Of a stretch of DNA of 64,000 nucleotides, positions 11,264-23,854 are shown one piece after another. The notes under the pieces are model-generated. The model did not search any database. It saw only the letters and a program-made list of their open reading frames with translations, and had not been told where the DNA came from. Location: assembly GCA_028753945.1 (NCBI GenBank), contig JAPNXP010000002.1:5456001-5520000 (forward strand), written 5' to 3'. The DNA is from Hexactinellida sp. DTS-2022 (taxonomy: Eukaryota; Porifera; Hexactinellida). A program made the translations under genes and the position numbers. Numbering within the stretch: position 1 is the first letter of the stretch; every line of letters starts with the position of its first letter.

Positions 11264-11600
11264 ATTTATTCTATATTTAATATTGACCACACATCAACTG
11301 GCACTACCGTCCAGGCGGAGGAGCAGAGTGTTCACCTGGTATATTGCTTGTCTTAGCACTCTTTAATTTAACTTAAATTTGTTTCATTTATTTAATATTG
11401 AGCCACACATCCACTGGCACTACAGTTCAGGCGGAGGATCATAGTGTTCACCTGTTGTATTGCTTGTCTTAGCACACTTTGATTAACTTAAATGTGTTCT
11501 ATATTTAATATTGAGCCACACATCAAATGGCACTACCGTCCAGGCGGAGGAGCAGAGTGTTCACCTGGTGTATTGCTTGTCTTAGCACACTTTGGTTTAA
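11264..11600 (-). repeat. Inverted patch of three satellite monomers
   Basis: Directly after A1 the satellite runs in the opposite orientation for about three monomers. It flips back at a head-to-head junction near 11600 (TTTGGTTTAAGGTTAAACC). Confidence 0.85.
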
Positions 11601-12985
11601 GGTTAAACCAAGTGTGCTAAGACAAGCAATACACCAGGTGAACACTCTGCTCCTCCGCCTGGAGGCTAGTTCCTGTTGATGTGTGGCTCAATATTAAATA
11701 AATGAAACAAATTTAAGTTAAACCAAAGTGTGCTAAGACAAGCAAAACACTAAGTAAACACTATTCTCCTCCGCCTGGACAGTAGTGCCTGATGATGTGT
11801 GGCTCAATATTAAATATAAAACAAATTTAAGTTAAACCAAAGTGTGCTAAGAAAAGCAATACACCAGGTGAACACTCTGCTCCTCCGCCTGGACGGTAGT
11901 GCCATTTGATGTGTGGCTCAATATTAAATATAGAACACATTTAAGTTAATCAAAGTGTGCTAAGACAAGCAATACAACAGGTGAACACTCTGCTCCTCCG
12001 CCTGGACGGTAGTTCCTGTTGATGTGTGGCTCACTATTAAATAAATGAAACAAATTTAAGTTAAACCAAAGTGTGCTAAGACAAGCAAAACACTAAGTAA
12101 ACACTATGCACCTACGCCTGGACGCTAGTGCCTGTTGATGTGAGGCTCAATATTAAATAAATGAAACAAATTTAAGTTAAACCAAAGAGTGCTAAGACAA
12201 TCAATACACCAGGTGAACACTCTACCCTTCCGCCTGGACGGTAGTGCCTGTTGATGTGAAGCTCAATATAAAATAAATAAACTAAATTTTAGTTAAACCA
12301 AAGTGGGCTAAGACATGCAATACACTAAGTAAACACTATGCTCCTCCGCCTGGATGGTAGTGCCTGATGATGTGTGGCTCAATATTAAATATAAAACAAA
12401 TTTAAGTTAAACAAAAGTGTGCTAAGACAAGCAATACACCAGGTGAACACTCTGCTCCTCCGCCTGGACGGTAGTGCCATTTGATGTGTGGCTCAATATT
12501 AAATATAGAACAAATTTAAGTTAATCAAAGTGTGCTAAGACAAGCAATACAACAGGTGAACACTATGCTCCTCCGCCTGGACTGTAGTGCCAGTGGATGT
12601 GTGGCTCAATATTAAATAAATGAAACAAATTTAAGTTAAATTAAAGAGTGCTAAGACAAGCAATATACCAGGTGAACACTCTGCTCCTCCGCCTGGACGG
12701 TAGTGCCAGTTGATGTGTGGCTCAATATTAAATAAATGAAACAAATTTAAGTTAAATTAAAGAGTGCTAAGACAAGCAATACACCAGGTGAACACTCTGC
12801 TCCTCCGTCTGAAGGCTAGTTCCTGTTGATGTGTGGCTCAATATTAAATAAATGAAACAAATTTAAGTTAAACCAAAGTGTGCTAAGACAAGCAAAACAC
12901 TAAGTAAACACTATGCTCCTCCGCCTGGACGGTAGTGCCTGATGATGTGTGGCTCAATATTAAATATAAAACAAATTTAAGTTAA

Positions 12986-13705
12986 GGTTAAATTACGGCA
13001 GATTCACCCAAAAAAACACATGAATTTAGTTTTGAAGGTTGGAGTTTGAATTTCACATATATGATGGAAGAGATTATAGCTATATCGAAACTGAAAACGA
13101 AATCTAATTATCTTCTATAAATTCGAAATTATTGGGCTTGCAGTATTATGCTAATACAAAAGTCCCATAGGGGGATTTTTTCAGACTCCACCTGATAAGT
13201 GTGTAGTTTGCAAGATCATTATTTGCTAAAGACCTGTACTGTGTGATCTATCAGAAAGATCATCGTTATGGGCGGTTGGTGAGTGGTTTAGAATTTTGAT
13301 AAGATCTAAATAAAAAATATTGCGACCTTTTGAAACCAAAAAATGAATAAAAAGGTCATCTTTTCATGCGAAATTTGATAAAATGCTTGATAAAAAAAAT
13401 TCCAAGTCATAATTCAAAAATGTAAACCGTCTACCTACTCCGTACGCTTATAATCTTTAAATATTGATTCTGATGACAAACATTGATAATTGCATTGCCA
13501 AATTACCGCATAATATCGACCACCACTTTTGGAAATCGCCCTATGGGAGATTTGTATTAGCCAAATTTTGAAACCGACAAAAAATAAAAAGTATAATAGA
13601 TAGGGACATTTTCTTTTTGGTTTATTGATTTGTATCGTATAGGTATATATTTCTCACAATTACAGATTAATACAAGAACTTTCATTCACGTGGGGTAATT
13701 TAACC
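12986..13705 (+). mobile_element. A-family TTAA MITE, copy A2
   Basis: A 720-bp copy flanked by TTAA at 12982-12985 and 13706-13709. Nearly identical to A1 and A3. It sits next to the same satellite monomer variant as A3, so it was amplified with the array. Confidence 0.9.
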
Positions 13706-15543
13706 TTAAACCAAAGTGTGCTAAGACAAGCAATACACCAGGTGAACACTCTGCTCCTCCGCCTGGACGGTAGTGCCATTTGATGTGTGGCTCAATATTA
13801 AATATAGAACACATTTAAGTTAATCAAAGTGTGCTAAGACAAGCAATACAACAGGTGAACACTATGATCCTCCGCCTGAACTGTAGTGCCAGTGGATGTG
13901 TGGCTCAATATTAAATAAATGAAACAAATTTAAGTTAAATTAAAGAGTGCTAAGACAAGCAATATACCAGGTGAACACTCTGCTCCTCCGCCTGGACGGT
14001 AGTGCCAGTTGATGTGTGGTCAATATTAAATATAGAATAAATTTAGGTTAAACCAAGTGTGCTAAGACAAGCAATACACCAGGTGAACACTCTGCTCCTC
14101 CGCCTGGAGGCTAGTTCCTGTTGATGTGTGGCTCAATATTAAATAAATGAAACAAATTTAAGTTTAACCAAAGTGTGCTAAGACAAGCAAAACACTAAGT
14201 AAACACTATTCTCCTCCGCCTGGACGGTAGTGCCTGATGATGTGTGGCTCAATATTAAATATAAAACAAATTTAAGTTAAACCAAAGTGTGCTAAGACAA
14301 GCAATACACCAGGTGAACACTCTGCTCCTCCGCCTGGACGGTAGTGCCATTTGATGTGTGGCTCAATATTAAATATAGAACACATTTAAGTTAATCAAAG
14401 TGTGCTAAGACAAGCAATACAACAGGTGAACACTATGATCCTCCGCCTGGACGGTAGTGCCATTTGATGTGTGGCTCAATATTAAATATAGAACACATTT
14501 AAGTTAATCAAAGTGTGCTAAGACAAGCAATACAACAGGTGAACACTCTGCTCCTCCGCCTGGACGGTAGTTCCTGTTGATGTGTGGCTCACTATTAAAT
14601 AAATGAAACAAATTTAAGTTAAACCAAAGTGTGCTAAGACAAGCAAAACACTAAGTAAACACTATGCACCTACGCCTGGACGCTAGTGCCTGTTGATGTG
14701 AGGCTCAATATTAAATAAATGAAACAAATTTAAGTTAAACCAAAGAGTGCTAAGACAATCAATACACCAGGTGAACACTCTACCCTTCCGCCTGGACGGT
14801 AGTGCCTGTTGATGTGAAGCTCAATATAAAATAAATAAACTAAATTTTAGTTAAACCAAAGTGGGCTAAGACATGCAATACACTAAGTAAACACTATGCT
14901 CCTCCGCCTGGATGGTAGTGCCTGATGATGTGTGGCTCAATATTAAATATAAAACAAATTTAAGTTAAACAAAAGTGTGCTAAGACAAGCAATACACCAG
15001 GTGAACACTCTGCTCCTCCGCCTGGACGGTAGTGCCATTTGATGTGTGGCTCAATATTAAATATAGAACAAATTTAAGTTAATCAAAGTGTGCTAAGACA
15101 AGCAATACAACAGGTGAACACTATGCTCCTCCGCCTGGACTGTAGTGCCAGTGGATGTGTGGCTCAATATTAAATAAATGAAACAAATTTAAGTTAAATT
15201 AAAGAGTGCTAAGACAAGCAATATACCAGGTGAACACTCTGCTCCTCCGCCTGGACGGTAGTGCCAGTTGATGTGTGGCTCAATATTAAATAAATGAAAC
15301 AAATTTAAGTTAAATTAAAGAGTGCTAAGACAAGCAATACACCAGGTGAACACTCTGCTCCTCCGTCTGAAGGCTAGTTCCTGTTGATGTGTGGCTCAAT
15401 ATTAAATAAATGAAACAAATTTAAGTTAAACCAAAGTGTGCTAAGACAAGCAAAACACTAAGTAAACACTATGCTCCTCCGCCTGGACGGTAGTGCCTGA
15501 TGATGTGTGGCTCAATATTAAATATAAAACAAATTTAAGTTAA

Positions 15544-16263
15544 GGTTAAATTACGGCAGATTCACCCAAAAAAACACATGAATTTAGTTTTGAAGGTTGG
15601 AGTTTGAATTTCACATATATGATGGAAGAGATTATAGCTATATCGAAACTGAAAACGAAATCTAATTATCTTCTATAAATTCGAAATTATTGGGCTTGCA
15701 GTATTATGCTAATACAAAAGTCCCATAGGGGGATTTTTTCAGACTCCACCTGATAAGTGTGTAGTTTGCAAGATCATTATTTGCTAAAGACCTGTACTGT
15801 GTGATCTATCAGAAAGATCATCGTTATGGGCGGTTGGTGAGTGGTTTAGAATTTTGATAAGATCTAAATAAAAAATATTGCGACCTTTTGAAACCAAAAA
15901 ATGAATAAAAAGGTCATCTTTTCATGCGAAATTTGATAAAATGCTTGATAAAAAAAATTCCAAGTCATAATTCAAAAATGTAAACCGTCTACCTACTCCG
16001 TACGCTTATAATCTTTAAATATTGATTCTGATGACAAACATTGATAATTGCATTGCCAAATTACCGCATAATATCGACCACCACTTTTGGAAATCGCCCT
16101 ATGGGAGATTTGTATTAGCCAAATTTTGAAACCGACAAAAAATAAAAAGTATAATAGATAGGGACATTTTCTTTTTGGTTTATTGATTTGTATCGTATAG
16201 GTATATATTTCTCACAATTACAGATTAATACAAGAACTTTCATTCACGTGGGGTAATTTAACC
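15544..16263 (+). mobile_element. A-family TTAA MITE, copy A3
   Basis: A 720-bp copy 2558 bp after A2. Flanked by TTAA at 15540-15543 and 16264-16267; the right TTAA is shared with the adjoining B element. Confidence 0.9.
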
Positions 16264-16267
16264 TTAA

Positions 16268-17147
16268 GGGTCGACCGGCATCATCACTAAATTGTTGATA
16301 TTGTAGACTTTGTATTATATACGATTTAACCTTAACTATACTGATGACAAATCCACCATCAGAATTGATTTCGAAAAATAATCATTCGAGTGATTGATTA
16401 AAGTTCCATATTACGTAATATTAAATTCCTATACCTGTATGAAAATATGTGCGCCCATTTTTCAAAAAAACTTAGAAAGATTAAGAGTTGATATTCATTA
16501 GATATTATCTATATATAAATACGAGAAAATGGAGCATCATTTGAAATCAATTCATAGGCATATTATTGTGCTATCACGTTTTAAAGTGAAACTTATCAAT
16601 TTCTCATGATTATTTTGCATTTTTCTGATTCAAACACTTACAACAAATTTTCAAATGCATGAGGAATATCAAAATGATGCTGCATCGCTTCATTTTTATA
16701 TAGGCAATATAACATAAGTTTGAAATCATAAAATACTTGAGAGAATTTTTTTGAAAATGGGCGCACGTTGGACTAGGTCGACTATTTATTGAAAATTATC
16801 TGTTTATTTATATTATAATAGAGTTTACTATATATATACACTTCATTCATTAGGAATATAATAATGTGGTCATATAACAATGTTAACTAAGTCTTATGCA
16901 ATGGTTTCTTTCTAATTTATGAAGTGATTTACCATAAAAATATTATCATTTCTCTATAATATGTGACGAATTCCCCCTCAAATTTTTATATTATGTCACT
17001 GGCGCATGGTTCTATATTTTCTAAAGTAATTATTATTCCCGGATAAAATTTCGCGTCAATATACCCAACCTCTAGACCATTCGAAATCTGAACTAATACC
17101 GAATTAATGATTATTTGGATGTTTGTTTTAATGATGCCGGTCGAGCC
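16268..17147 (+). mobile_element. B-family TTAA element
   Basis: Ends GGGTCGACCGGCATCAT and ATGATGCCGGTCGAGCC, 880 bp, with TTAA on both sides (16264-16267, 17148-17151). The empty site is visible at 13706-13709, where A2 joins the same satellite monomer directly. Non-coding; it contains the ATTTTGCATTTTTCTGATT motif. Confidence 0.9.
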
Positions 17148-17356
17148 TTAAACCAAAGTGTGCTAAGACAAGCAATACACCAGGTGAACACTCTGCTCCT
17201 CCGCCTGGACGGTAGTGCCATTTGATGTGTGGCTCAATATTAAATATAGAACACATTTAAGTTAATCAAAGTGTGCTAAGACAAGCAATACAACAGGTGA
17301 ACACTATGATCCTCCGCCTGAACTGTAGTGCCAGTGGATGTGTGGCTCAATATTAA

Positions 17357-18055
17357 GGTTCAGGTATACTCTAGAGCACTTCTACCAAAAATATTTACCT
17401 CATTTACTTGAAATTTTTACTGCGGATTTGAATCATCCTTCTATTTGCAAAAATGCAATAATATTTCAATGACAAGTAACTGGGAAATTTTAGGTTTTCA
17501 AATTTTACTCATTTGTGTAAGAGATTTTTTAGTAATAATGAACCTTACAATAGTAAATACTGTTTAAATGCGTTTATCTATATCTTGTTTATCCTGCATC
17601 GTCTGGGATTGTTCAAATTTAACATATTTTTAATTTTCTTGATTTTTACGTGATGTCAACTTTTTAATCGAAATTTTCCAATCCAAAATCCGCAAATCTC
17701 TGCAAATATTTCTAATTTAATAAATCGCAAACGATACAGGATGGATCTAGACGAGATCTATCCGAAACCGTTGAGATTTCGATTCTACGTGCAAAACTGA
17801 AAAAGTTTCTTATCTACACAAATCTGAAAATGTTAGTTTTGCGATAGCGGGTTTTGAAAAAAAAAATTTACATCAATTATTCCTAGATTGAGGTGACCAA
17901 AGTGTGTTAAACTGGAAAAATAATAGGAATTCTTCTTAGAAATCTCTTGAGAGTACTTATTGGTATCAATACAATCCAAAAATGCAATAAAAGAGAGATA
18001 GACTATGATTTGGATTTTATCTAAATTTTCGAATTTTGTAGAGTATACCTGAACC
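17357..18055 (-). mobile_element. C-family TTAA MITE, copy C1
   Basis: Ends GGTTCAGGTATACTCTAGAG and AGAGTATACCTGAACC, 699 bp, TTAA at 17353-17356 and 18056-18059. The empty site is present in the duplicated satellite near 13913. Confidence 0.9.
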
Positions 18056-19912
18056 TTAAATAAATGAAACAAATTTAAGTTAAATTAAAGAGTGCTAAGA
18101 CAAGCAATATACCAGGTGAACACTCTGCTCCTCCGCCTGGACGGTAGTGCCAGTTGATGTGTGGTCAATATTAAATATAGAATAAATTTAGGTTAAACCA
18201 AGTGTGCTAAGACAAGCAATACACCAGGTGAACACTCTGCTCCTCCGCCTGGAGGCTAGTTCCTGTTGATGTGTGGCTCAATATTAAATAAATGAAACAA
18301 ATTTAAGTTTAACCAAAGTGTGCTAAGACAAGCAAAACACTAAGTAAACACTATTCTCCTCCGCCTGGACGGTAGTGCCTGATGATGTGTGGCTCAATAT
18401 TAAATATAAAACAAATTTAAGTTAAACCAAAGTGTGCTAAGACAAGCAATACACCAGGTGAACACTCTGCTCCTCCGCCTGGACGGTAGTGCCATTTGAT
18501 GTGTGGCTCAATATTAAATATAGAACACATTTAAGTTAATCAAAGTGTGCTAAGACAAGCAATACAACAGGTGAACACTATGATCCTCCGCCTGGACTGT
18601 AGTGCCAGTGGATGTGTGGCTCAATATTAAATAAATGAAACAAATTTAATTTAAATTAAAGAGTGCCAAGACAAGCAATATACCAGGTGAACACTCTGCT
18701 CCTCCGCCTGGACGGTAGTGCCAGTTGATGTGTGGCTCAATATTAAATATAGAACAAGTTTAAGTTAATCAAAGTGTGCTAAGACAAGCAATACAACAGG
18801 TGAACACTCTGCTCCACCGCCTGGACGGTAGTGCCTGTTGATGTGTGGCTCAATATTATAAATAAAACAAATTTAAGTTAAACAACAGTGTGCTAAGACA
18901 AGCAAAACACTAAGTAAACACTATGCTCCTCCGCCTGGACTGTAGTGCCTGTTGATGTGTTGCTCAATATTAAATAAATGAAACAAATTTAAGTTAAACC
19001 AAAGTGTGCTAAGACAAGCAATACACCAGGTGAACACTCTGCTCCTCCGCCTGGACGGTAGTTCCTGTTGATGTGTGGCTCAATATTAAAAAATAAACTA
19101 AATTTTAGTTAAACCAAAGTGGGCTAAGACAAGCAATACCCTAAGTGCACACTATGCTCTTCCGCCTGGACGCTAGTTCCTGTTGATGTGTGGCTCAATA
19201 TTAAATAAATGAAACAAATTTAAGTTAAACCAAAGAGTGCTAAGACAAGCAATACACTAAGAAACACTCTGCTCCTCCCCAGGACGCTAGTTCCTGTTGA
19301 TGTGTGGCTCAATATTAAATAAATGAAACATATTTAAGTTAAACCAAAGAGTGCTAAGACAAGCAATACACTAAGTGAACACTCTGCTCCTCCCCTAGAC
19401 GTTAGTTCCTGTTGATGTGTGGCTCAATATTAAATAAATGAAACAAATTTAAGTTAAATCAAAGAGTGCTAGGACAAGTAATATACCAGGTGAACACTCT
19501 GCTCCTCCGCCTGGAAGGTAGTGCCAGTGGATGTGTGGCTCAATATTAAATAAATAAACTAAATTTTAGTTAAACCAAAGTGGGCTAAGACAAGCAATAC
19601 CCTAAGTGCACACTATGCTCCTCCGCCTGGACGCTAGTTCCTGTTGATGTGTGGCTCAATATTAAATAAATGAAACAAATTTAAGTTAAACCAAAGAGTG
19701 CTAAGACAAGCAATACACTAAGTAACACTCTGCACCTCCCCTGGACGCTAGTTCCTGTTGATGTGTGGCTCAATATTAAATAAATGAAATAAATTTAAGT
19801 TAAATTAAAGAGTGCTAAGACAAGCAATATACCAGGTGAACACTCTGCTCCTCCGCCTGGACGGTAGTGCCAGTTGATCTGTGGCTCAATATTAAATATA
19901 GAACAAATTTAA

Positions 19913-20628
19913 CGTTCAGGTATACTCTACAAAATTCGAAAATTTAGTTAAAATCCAAATCATTGTCTATCTCTCTTTTATTGCATTTTTGGATTGTGAG
20001 AGTACTCTTGAGAGTACTTATTATACCAATAAGTACTCTCAAGAGATTTCTAAGAAGAATTCCTATTATTTCTCCGTTTAACACACTTTGGTCACCTCAA
20101 TCTAGGAATAATTGATGTAAAAAGTTTTTTCAAAACACGCTATCTCAAAACTAACATTTTCAGATTTGTGTAGATAAGAAACTTTTTCAGTTTTGCACGT
20201 AGAATCGAAATCTCAACGGTTTCGGATAGATCTCGTCTAGATACATCCTGTATCGTTTGCGATCTATTAAATTAGAAATTGTTGCAGACCTTTGCGGTTT
20301 TGGATAGGAAAATTTCGATTAAAAAGTTGGCATAACGTAATATTCAAGAAAATTAAAAATAAATAAAATTGGAACAATCCCAGACGATAAAGGATAAACA
20401 AGATATAGGTAAACGCATTTAAACAGAATTTACTATTGCAAGGTTCATTATTACTAAAAAATCTCTTACACAAAAGAGTAAAATTTGAAACCGAAAATTT
20501 TCCCAGTTACTTGTTATTGAAATATTATTGCATTTTTGCAAATAGAAGGATGAATCAAATCCGCAGTAAAATTTCAAGTAAATGAGGTAAATATTTTTGG
20601 TAGAAGTGCATTACAGTATACATGAACC
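19913..20628 (+). mobile_element. C-family TTAA MITE, copy C2
   Basis: Ends CGTTCAGGTATACTCTAC and AGTATACATGAACC, 716 bp, TTAA at 19909-19912 and 20629-20632. Opposite orientation to C1. Confidence 0.85.
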
Positions 20629-21224
20629 TTAAGTTAAACCAAGTGTGCTAAGACAAGCAATACACCAGGTGAACACTCTGCTCCTCCGCCTGGACGGTAG
20701 TGCCATTTGATGTGTGGCTCAATATTAAATAAATGAAACAAATTTAAGTTAAACCAAAGAGTGCTAAGACAAGCAATACACTAAGTGAACAAACTGCTCC
20801 TCCGCCGAGAGGGTAGTGCCTGTTGATGTGTGGCTCAATATTCAATAAATGAAACAAATTTAAGTTAAACCAAAGAGTGCTAAGACAAGCAATACACTAA
20901 GTGAACAAACTGCTCCTCCGCCTAGAGGGTAGTGCCTGTTGATGTGTGGCTCAATATTCAATAAATATACTAAATTTTAGTTAAACCAAAGTGGGCTAAG
21001 ACAACCTACACCCTAAGTGCACACTATGCTCCTCCGCCTGGACGGTAGTTCCTGTTGATGTGTGGCTCAATATTAAATAAATGAAACAAATTTAAGTTAA
21101 ATCAAAGAGTGCAAGGACAAGTAATATACCAGGTGAACACTCTGCTCCTCCGCCTGGACGGTAGTGCCAGTGGATGTGTGGCTCAATATTAAATAAATGA
21201 AACAAATTTAAGGTTGCAGTATAC

Positions 21225-22110
21225 CTTCGAATTTCCGAAAAAAATCGATAAAATATCAATCCTAATCATTTTTGATTTTATTGCATTTTCGACCTCTATG
21301 GTTACTTCTAATCACTCTCATGAATTTTCTAGGTAAAATACAAATTTTATTTCAAGTTATAGACTATTATGTCACCGTCCCCTGAAGTTGAAGTACACGA
21401 TTGAACACTAAAAATCGAGAAAATATAAAACCCTAATCAATTTTGATTTTATTGCATTTCCGACATCTATGGTTACTTCTGATCACTCACACGAAATTTC
21501 TAGGTGAAATACAAATTAAATTTCAAGTTATTGACTCTTATGTGACCATCACTTTATGTTACAGTAACGATCGAACACTGAAAAAATTGAAAATATCAAC
21601 CCTAATCAATGTTGCTTATATTGCATTTTCCGAATCTATGTTTACCTCTGTGCACTCTCACGAAATAACTAGGTAAAATACAGATTGAATTTCAAGTTAT
21701 AGACCCTTATGTCACCATCACTCAGGTTGCTTGTACACGATTGAACACTGAAATAATACGATAAAATATCGAAACAAAATCAATTTAGATTATATTGCAT
21801 TTTCGGATTCTTATGTTTACCTCTGAGAACTCTAATGAATTTGCTAGGAAAATACAAATTATATTCCATAATACAGACACATTTGTCACAACCTTCACGT
21901 TGCAGTGTACGATCGATCACTAGAAATTCGATATAATATGAACCCTAATGAATTTGATAATATTGCATTTTTGGCTTCAATAATAACCTCTGAGCCTCTG
22001 TTGTAATTACTAGGAAAAATCAAGTTATATTTCAAGTTATATACACTTGTCAAACCCGCTTCAGAACTAAATCCTTTTGGTCTAAAGATAATATGCATAT
22101 TACAACTGGT
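21225..22110. repeat. Subterminal tandem repeat of about 170 bp in K2
   Basis: Five decaying copies begin near 21257, 21428, 21597, 21767 and 21940. Each has a version of TTTATTGCATTTTCGA, then GAACTCTC-like and TAGGTAAAATACAAATT-like blocks. A further degenerate copy lies near 22660-22830. They are possible transposase-binding repeats, by analogy with subterminal repeats of other DNA transposons. Confidence 0.75.
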
Positions 22111-22216
22111 CAATTATAAGGTATATCATATTATTTCACTCACATATTCCGTGTCTCCCCCTTCTTATTGCCTCCTCCTCCATTATTTCCTCCAACCTCC
22201 ACAACAATAATTCTCC

Positions 22217-22608
22217 TCAACAAGTGAGGAAGAATGTTATAATGGGGAGGGTTATGGCCCCTAGAAATTTCAAAAATTCAATTTTTCTTTCTAGGGCCAT
22301 AGCCCTCTCCTCGGACTTTTCCAGGTCCTCGCGGAGACCTGTCTCCCGGTTTTCGGAGGCCCTGGCTCGGGCCTCCTTCTTCTTGGAGACCTCCCACCAG
22401 TACAATGTAGTTCCTAAATTTATACAATTGTAAGATTTCAGTAAAGTAAATTATAATGTGTGAACTTACTCTTTGATGTCATCAAAGAAATGTGGAGCCG
22501 AGTCATTGACCGGCTCCAACTTATGCCATCAATCCCATCATATGCCGAAGGCGGCGGAGGCGGAGGACGTGTCAAGCTATCATAGCTAGGTGGTGCAGGA
22601 CGTGTCAT
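22217..22608 (-). CDS. Spliced 111-residue Pro-rich coiled-coil protein with C-terminal membrane segment
   Basis: Two exons on the minus strand fit exactly. Exon 1 (22608-22470) starts ATG and encodes a proline-rich N-terminus (MTRPAPPSYDSLTRPPPPPP). A 56-bp intron (22469-22414) runs from GTAAGT to AG. Exon 2 (22413-22217) encodes a charged helix (KKKEARARASENRETGLRED... SEERAMALERK) and ends in a hydrophobic segment, FLGAITLPIITFFLTC. The exons sum to 336 nt, 112 codons including the stop. The form is that of a tail-anchored membrane protein. It resembles in layout the plus-strand protein at 28009-28324. Function unknown; it lies inside K2 and is likely an accessory gene. Splicing is inferred from consensus sites and frame. 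Confidence 0.55.
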
Positions 22609-22639
22609 ATCTAATTTTGAAAACAGTATACTTACAATA

Positions 22640-23166
22640 TGGTTCCACTAACCAATAGATAATTTGAAAAAATATCATTTATCAACAATTTATGTTTTAT
22701 TGCATTTTTGAATAGGTTTTCCATTTGTGAGCACTCATAGTAGAAATTGGCTAAGTTGACTATTTGGTAACTTATAACTTATTTTCTGACCTTTACTTCA
22801 GAAAAATTCATTGGAGCATTCAAGTCACGCGAATAATGTTTCTGAGACCAATAAAGGAATTACAACTTATCCTTCATTGGGTCAAACAGAGTTATCGAAA
22901 TTGACTAGCTACAACACTTACGTAATCAAACACAATCCTTCTCGACAATTTCTTTTAAATTGGAAACTCAGAAACTTGTGACAATAAAAATATAATCGAT
23001 TTTCCCTCAATAGAAAAACTCCTTTATTGTGACTATGCCGTCTATGCGTATAAATCATATAAGTGTTATTATTATTCATATGCCACTATACTATAGTATA
23101 GTGGACTATTATTTACTACATACATTACTAATACTATTATTACTACAAATCTAACTATTATTATTA
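22640..23166. other. K2 spacer
   Basis: No gene seen. Contains a degenerate copy of the 170-bp subterminal repeat near 22660-22830, then AT-rich sequence. Confidence 0.4.
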
Positions 23167-23469
23167 TTATTGTTTACACATCTGGTGGAACTCCAGGGCC
23201 TCATCTTGCGGAAGTTGGGCATTACCTTCCCACATAGCGTGTGCGTGTCTTCTGCGAAGGTCATTGATATAAAATCTAGGGAGACGCTTACAACTTCTCG
23301 CATTTATCCTCCTCATCTTCCGTGCCGCGCGGAGAGCTTTTTGAATCCTCTGCTTTTCCCTTTGCAGAGACAATATAACATTTTGTAATATATTGCGTGT
23401 TCTTGTTGAAGGCGCCCTCCTCAAACAGCCATTCATATACAATATGTCGGTACGTATTGCGGATGTCAT
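23167..23469 (-). CDS. Small basic protein, divergent to the K2 transposase
   Basis: A 100-residue frame from ATG (23469), MTSAIRTDILYMNGCLRRAP, is rich in Arg and Lys (RAARKMRRINARSCKRLPRF). It has no Cys cluster or hydrophobic segment. A TATA box (TATAAATA, minus strand, 23535-23542) lies about 70 bp upstream. It is transcribed away from the transposase, with about 500 bp between the two start codons. The composition would suit a nucleic-acid-binding accessory protein, but that is inference; no family is recognised. Confidence 0.5.
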   Translation of the reverse strand: MTSAIRTDILYMNGCLRRAPSTRTRNILQNVILSLQREKQRIQKALRAARKMRRINARSCKRLPRFYINDLRRRHAHAMWEGNAQLPQDEALEFHQMCKQ

Positions 23470-23534
23470 AATACAAACAATTATTTATTATAATATAATA
23501 TTCCAAAAATCTACTGTTATTCAATAATTGAATC

Positions 23535-23542
23535 TATTTATA
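23535..23542 (-). promoter_or_regulatory. TATA box of the divergent basic-protein gene
   Basis: TATAAATA on the minus strand, 66 bp before the ATG at 23469. Confidence 0.6.
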
Positions 23543-23719
23543 CGTAATAACCCAACGAGTAAACTAAATTTTATGCATATAAAAGAATTAGTTAGTCGGT
23601 ATTCCTTCATCTGGTAAATTTACCTCTTCAATAACTAATTTAGATGTGAATTACCTACAATAATAATGGTTCCTTTCATGCTGTTTGTTTGTCAACTTTG
23701 ATGCACTGTTTATTATTTT

Positions 23720-23743
23720 GAAATCTGCGCATGCGCAGATTTC
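23720..23743. promoter_or_regulatory. NRF-1/EWG-type palindrome in a bidirectional promoter
   Basis: A perfect 24-bp palindrome centred on TGCGCATGCGCA lies between the two divergent TATA boxes. TGCGCATGCGCA is the classical NRF-1 site (erect wing in flies). It may drive both genes. Confidence 0.65.
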
Positions 23744-23854
23744 ATTATGCCATAATGATTCTATTCTTATCACTCAGACGCAATAAGTGCATCTATATTT
23801 GTAACGAATAAGATCACCCGCATTGCCATTATGACATTATAGCACTACTGTGTA

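Larger units (their letters stand above)
9504..21211 (+). repeat. Satellite array, 112-116 bp monomer, left arm
   Basis: About 60 tandem monomers. Each contains GTGCTAAGACAAGCAATACA, then a segment of CTCCTCCGCCTGGACGGTAG type, then GATGTGTGGCTCAATATTAA. Measured periods at the start are 116, 116, 116, 114 and 114 bp. Several monomer variants recur in fixed order, so the array has a higher-order structure: 12030-13705 repeats almost exactly at 14588-16263, a 2558-bp shift. Families A (three times), B and C (twice) interrupt it. No ORF or ribozyme is seen in the monomer. Confidence 0.95.

Noticed and set aside
16340..16380. CTGATGAC...CGAAA in the B element as another hammerhead
   Set aside because: The position next to the core cannot pair, helices I and III are absent, and the related copy at 52540 lacks the core.
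16268..17147. piggyBac assignment of the TTAA elements
   Set aside because: Ends start GG rather than CCC, and the transposases present are Mutator-clan DDE with CxxH, not piggyBac DDD.
9504..21211. CRISPR array
   Set aside because: Monomers are directly tandem without unique spacers, and the genome is eukaryotic.
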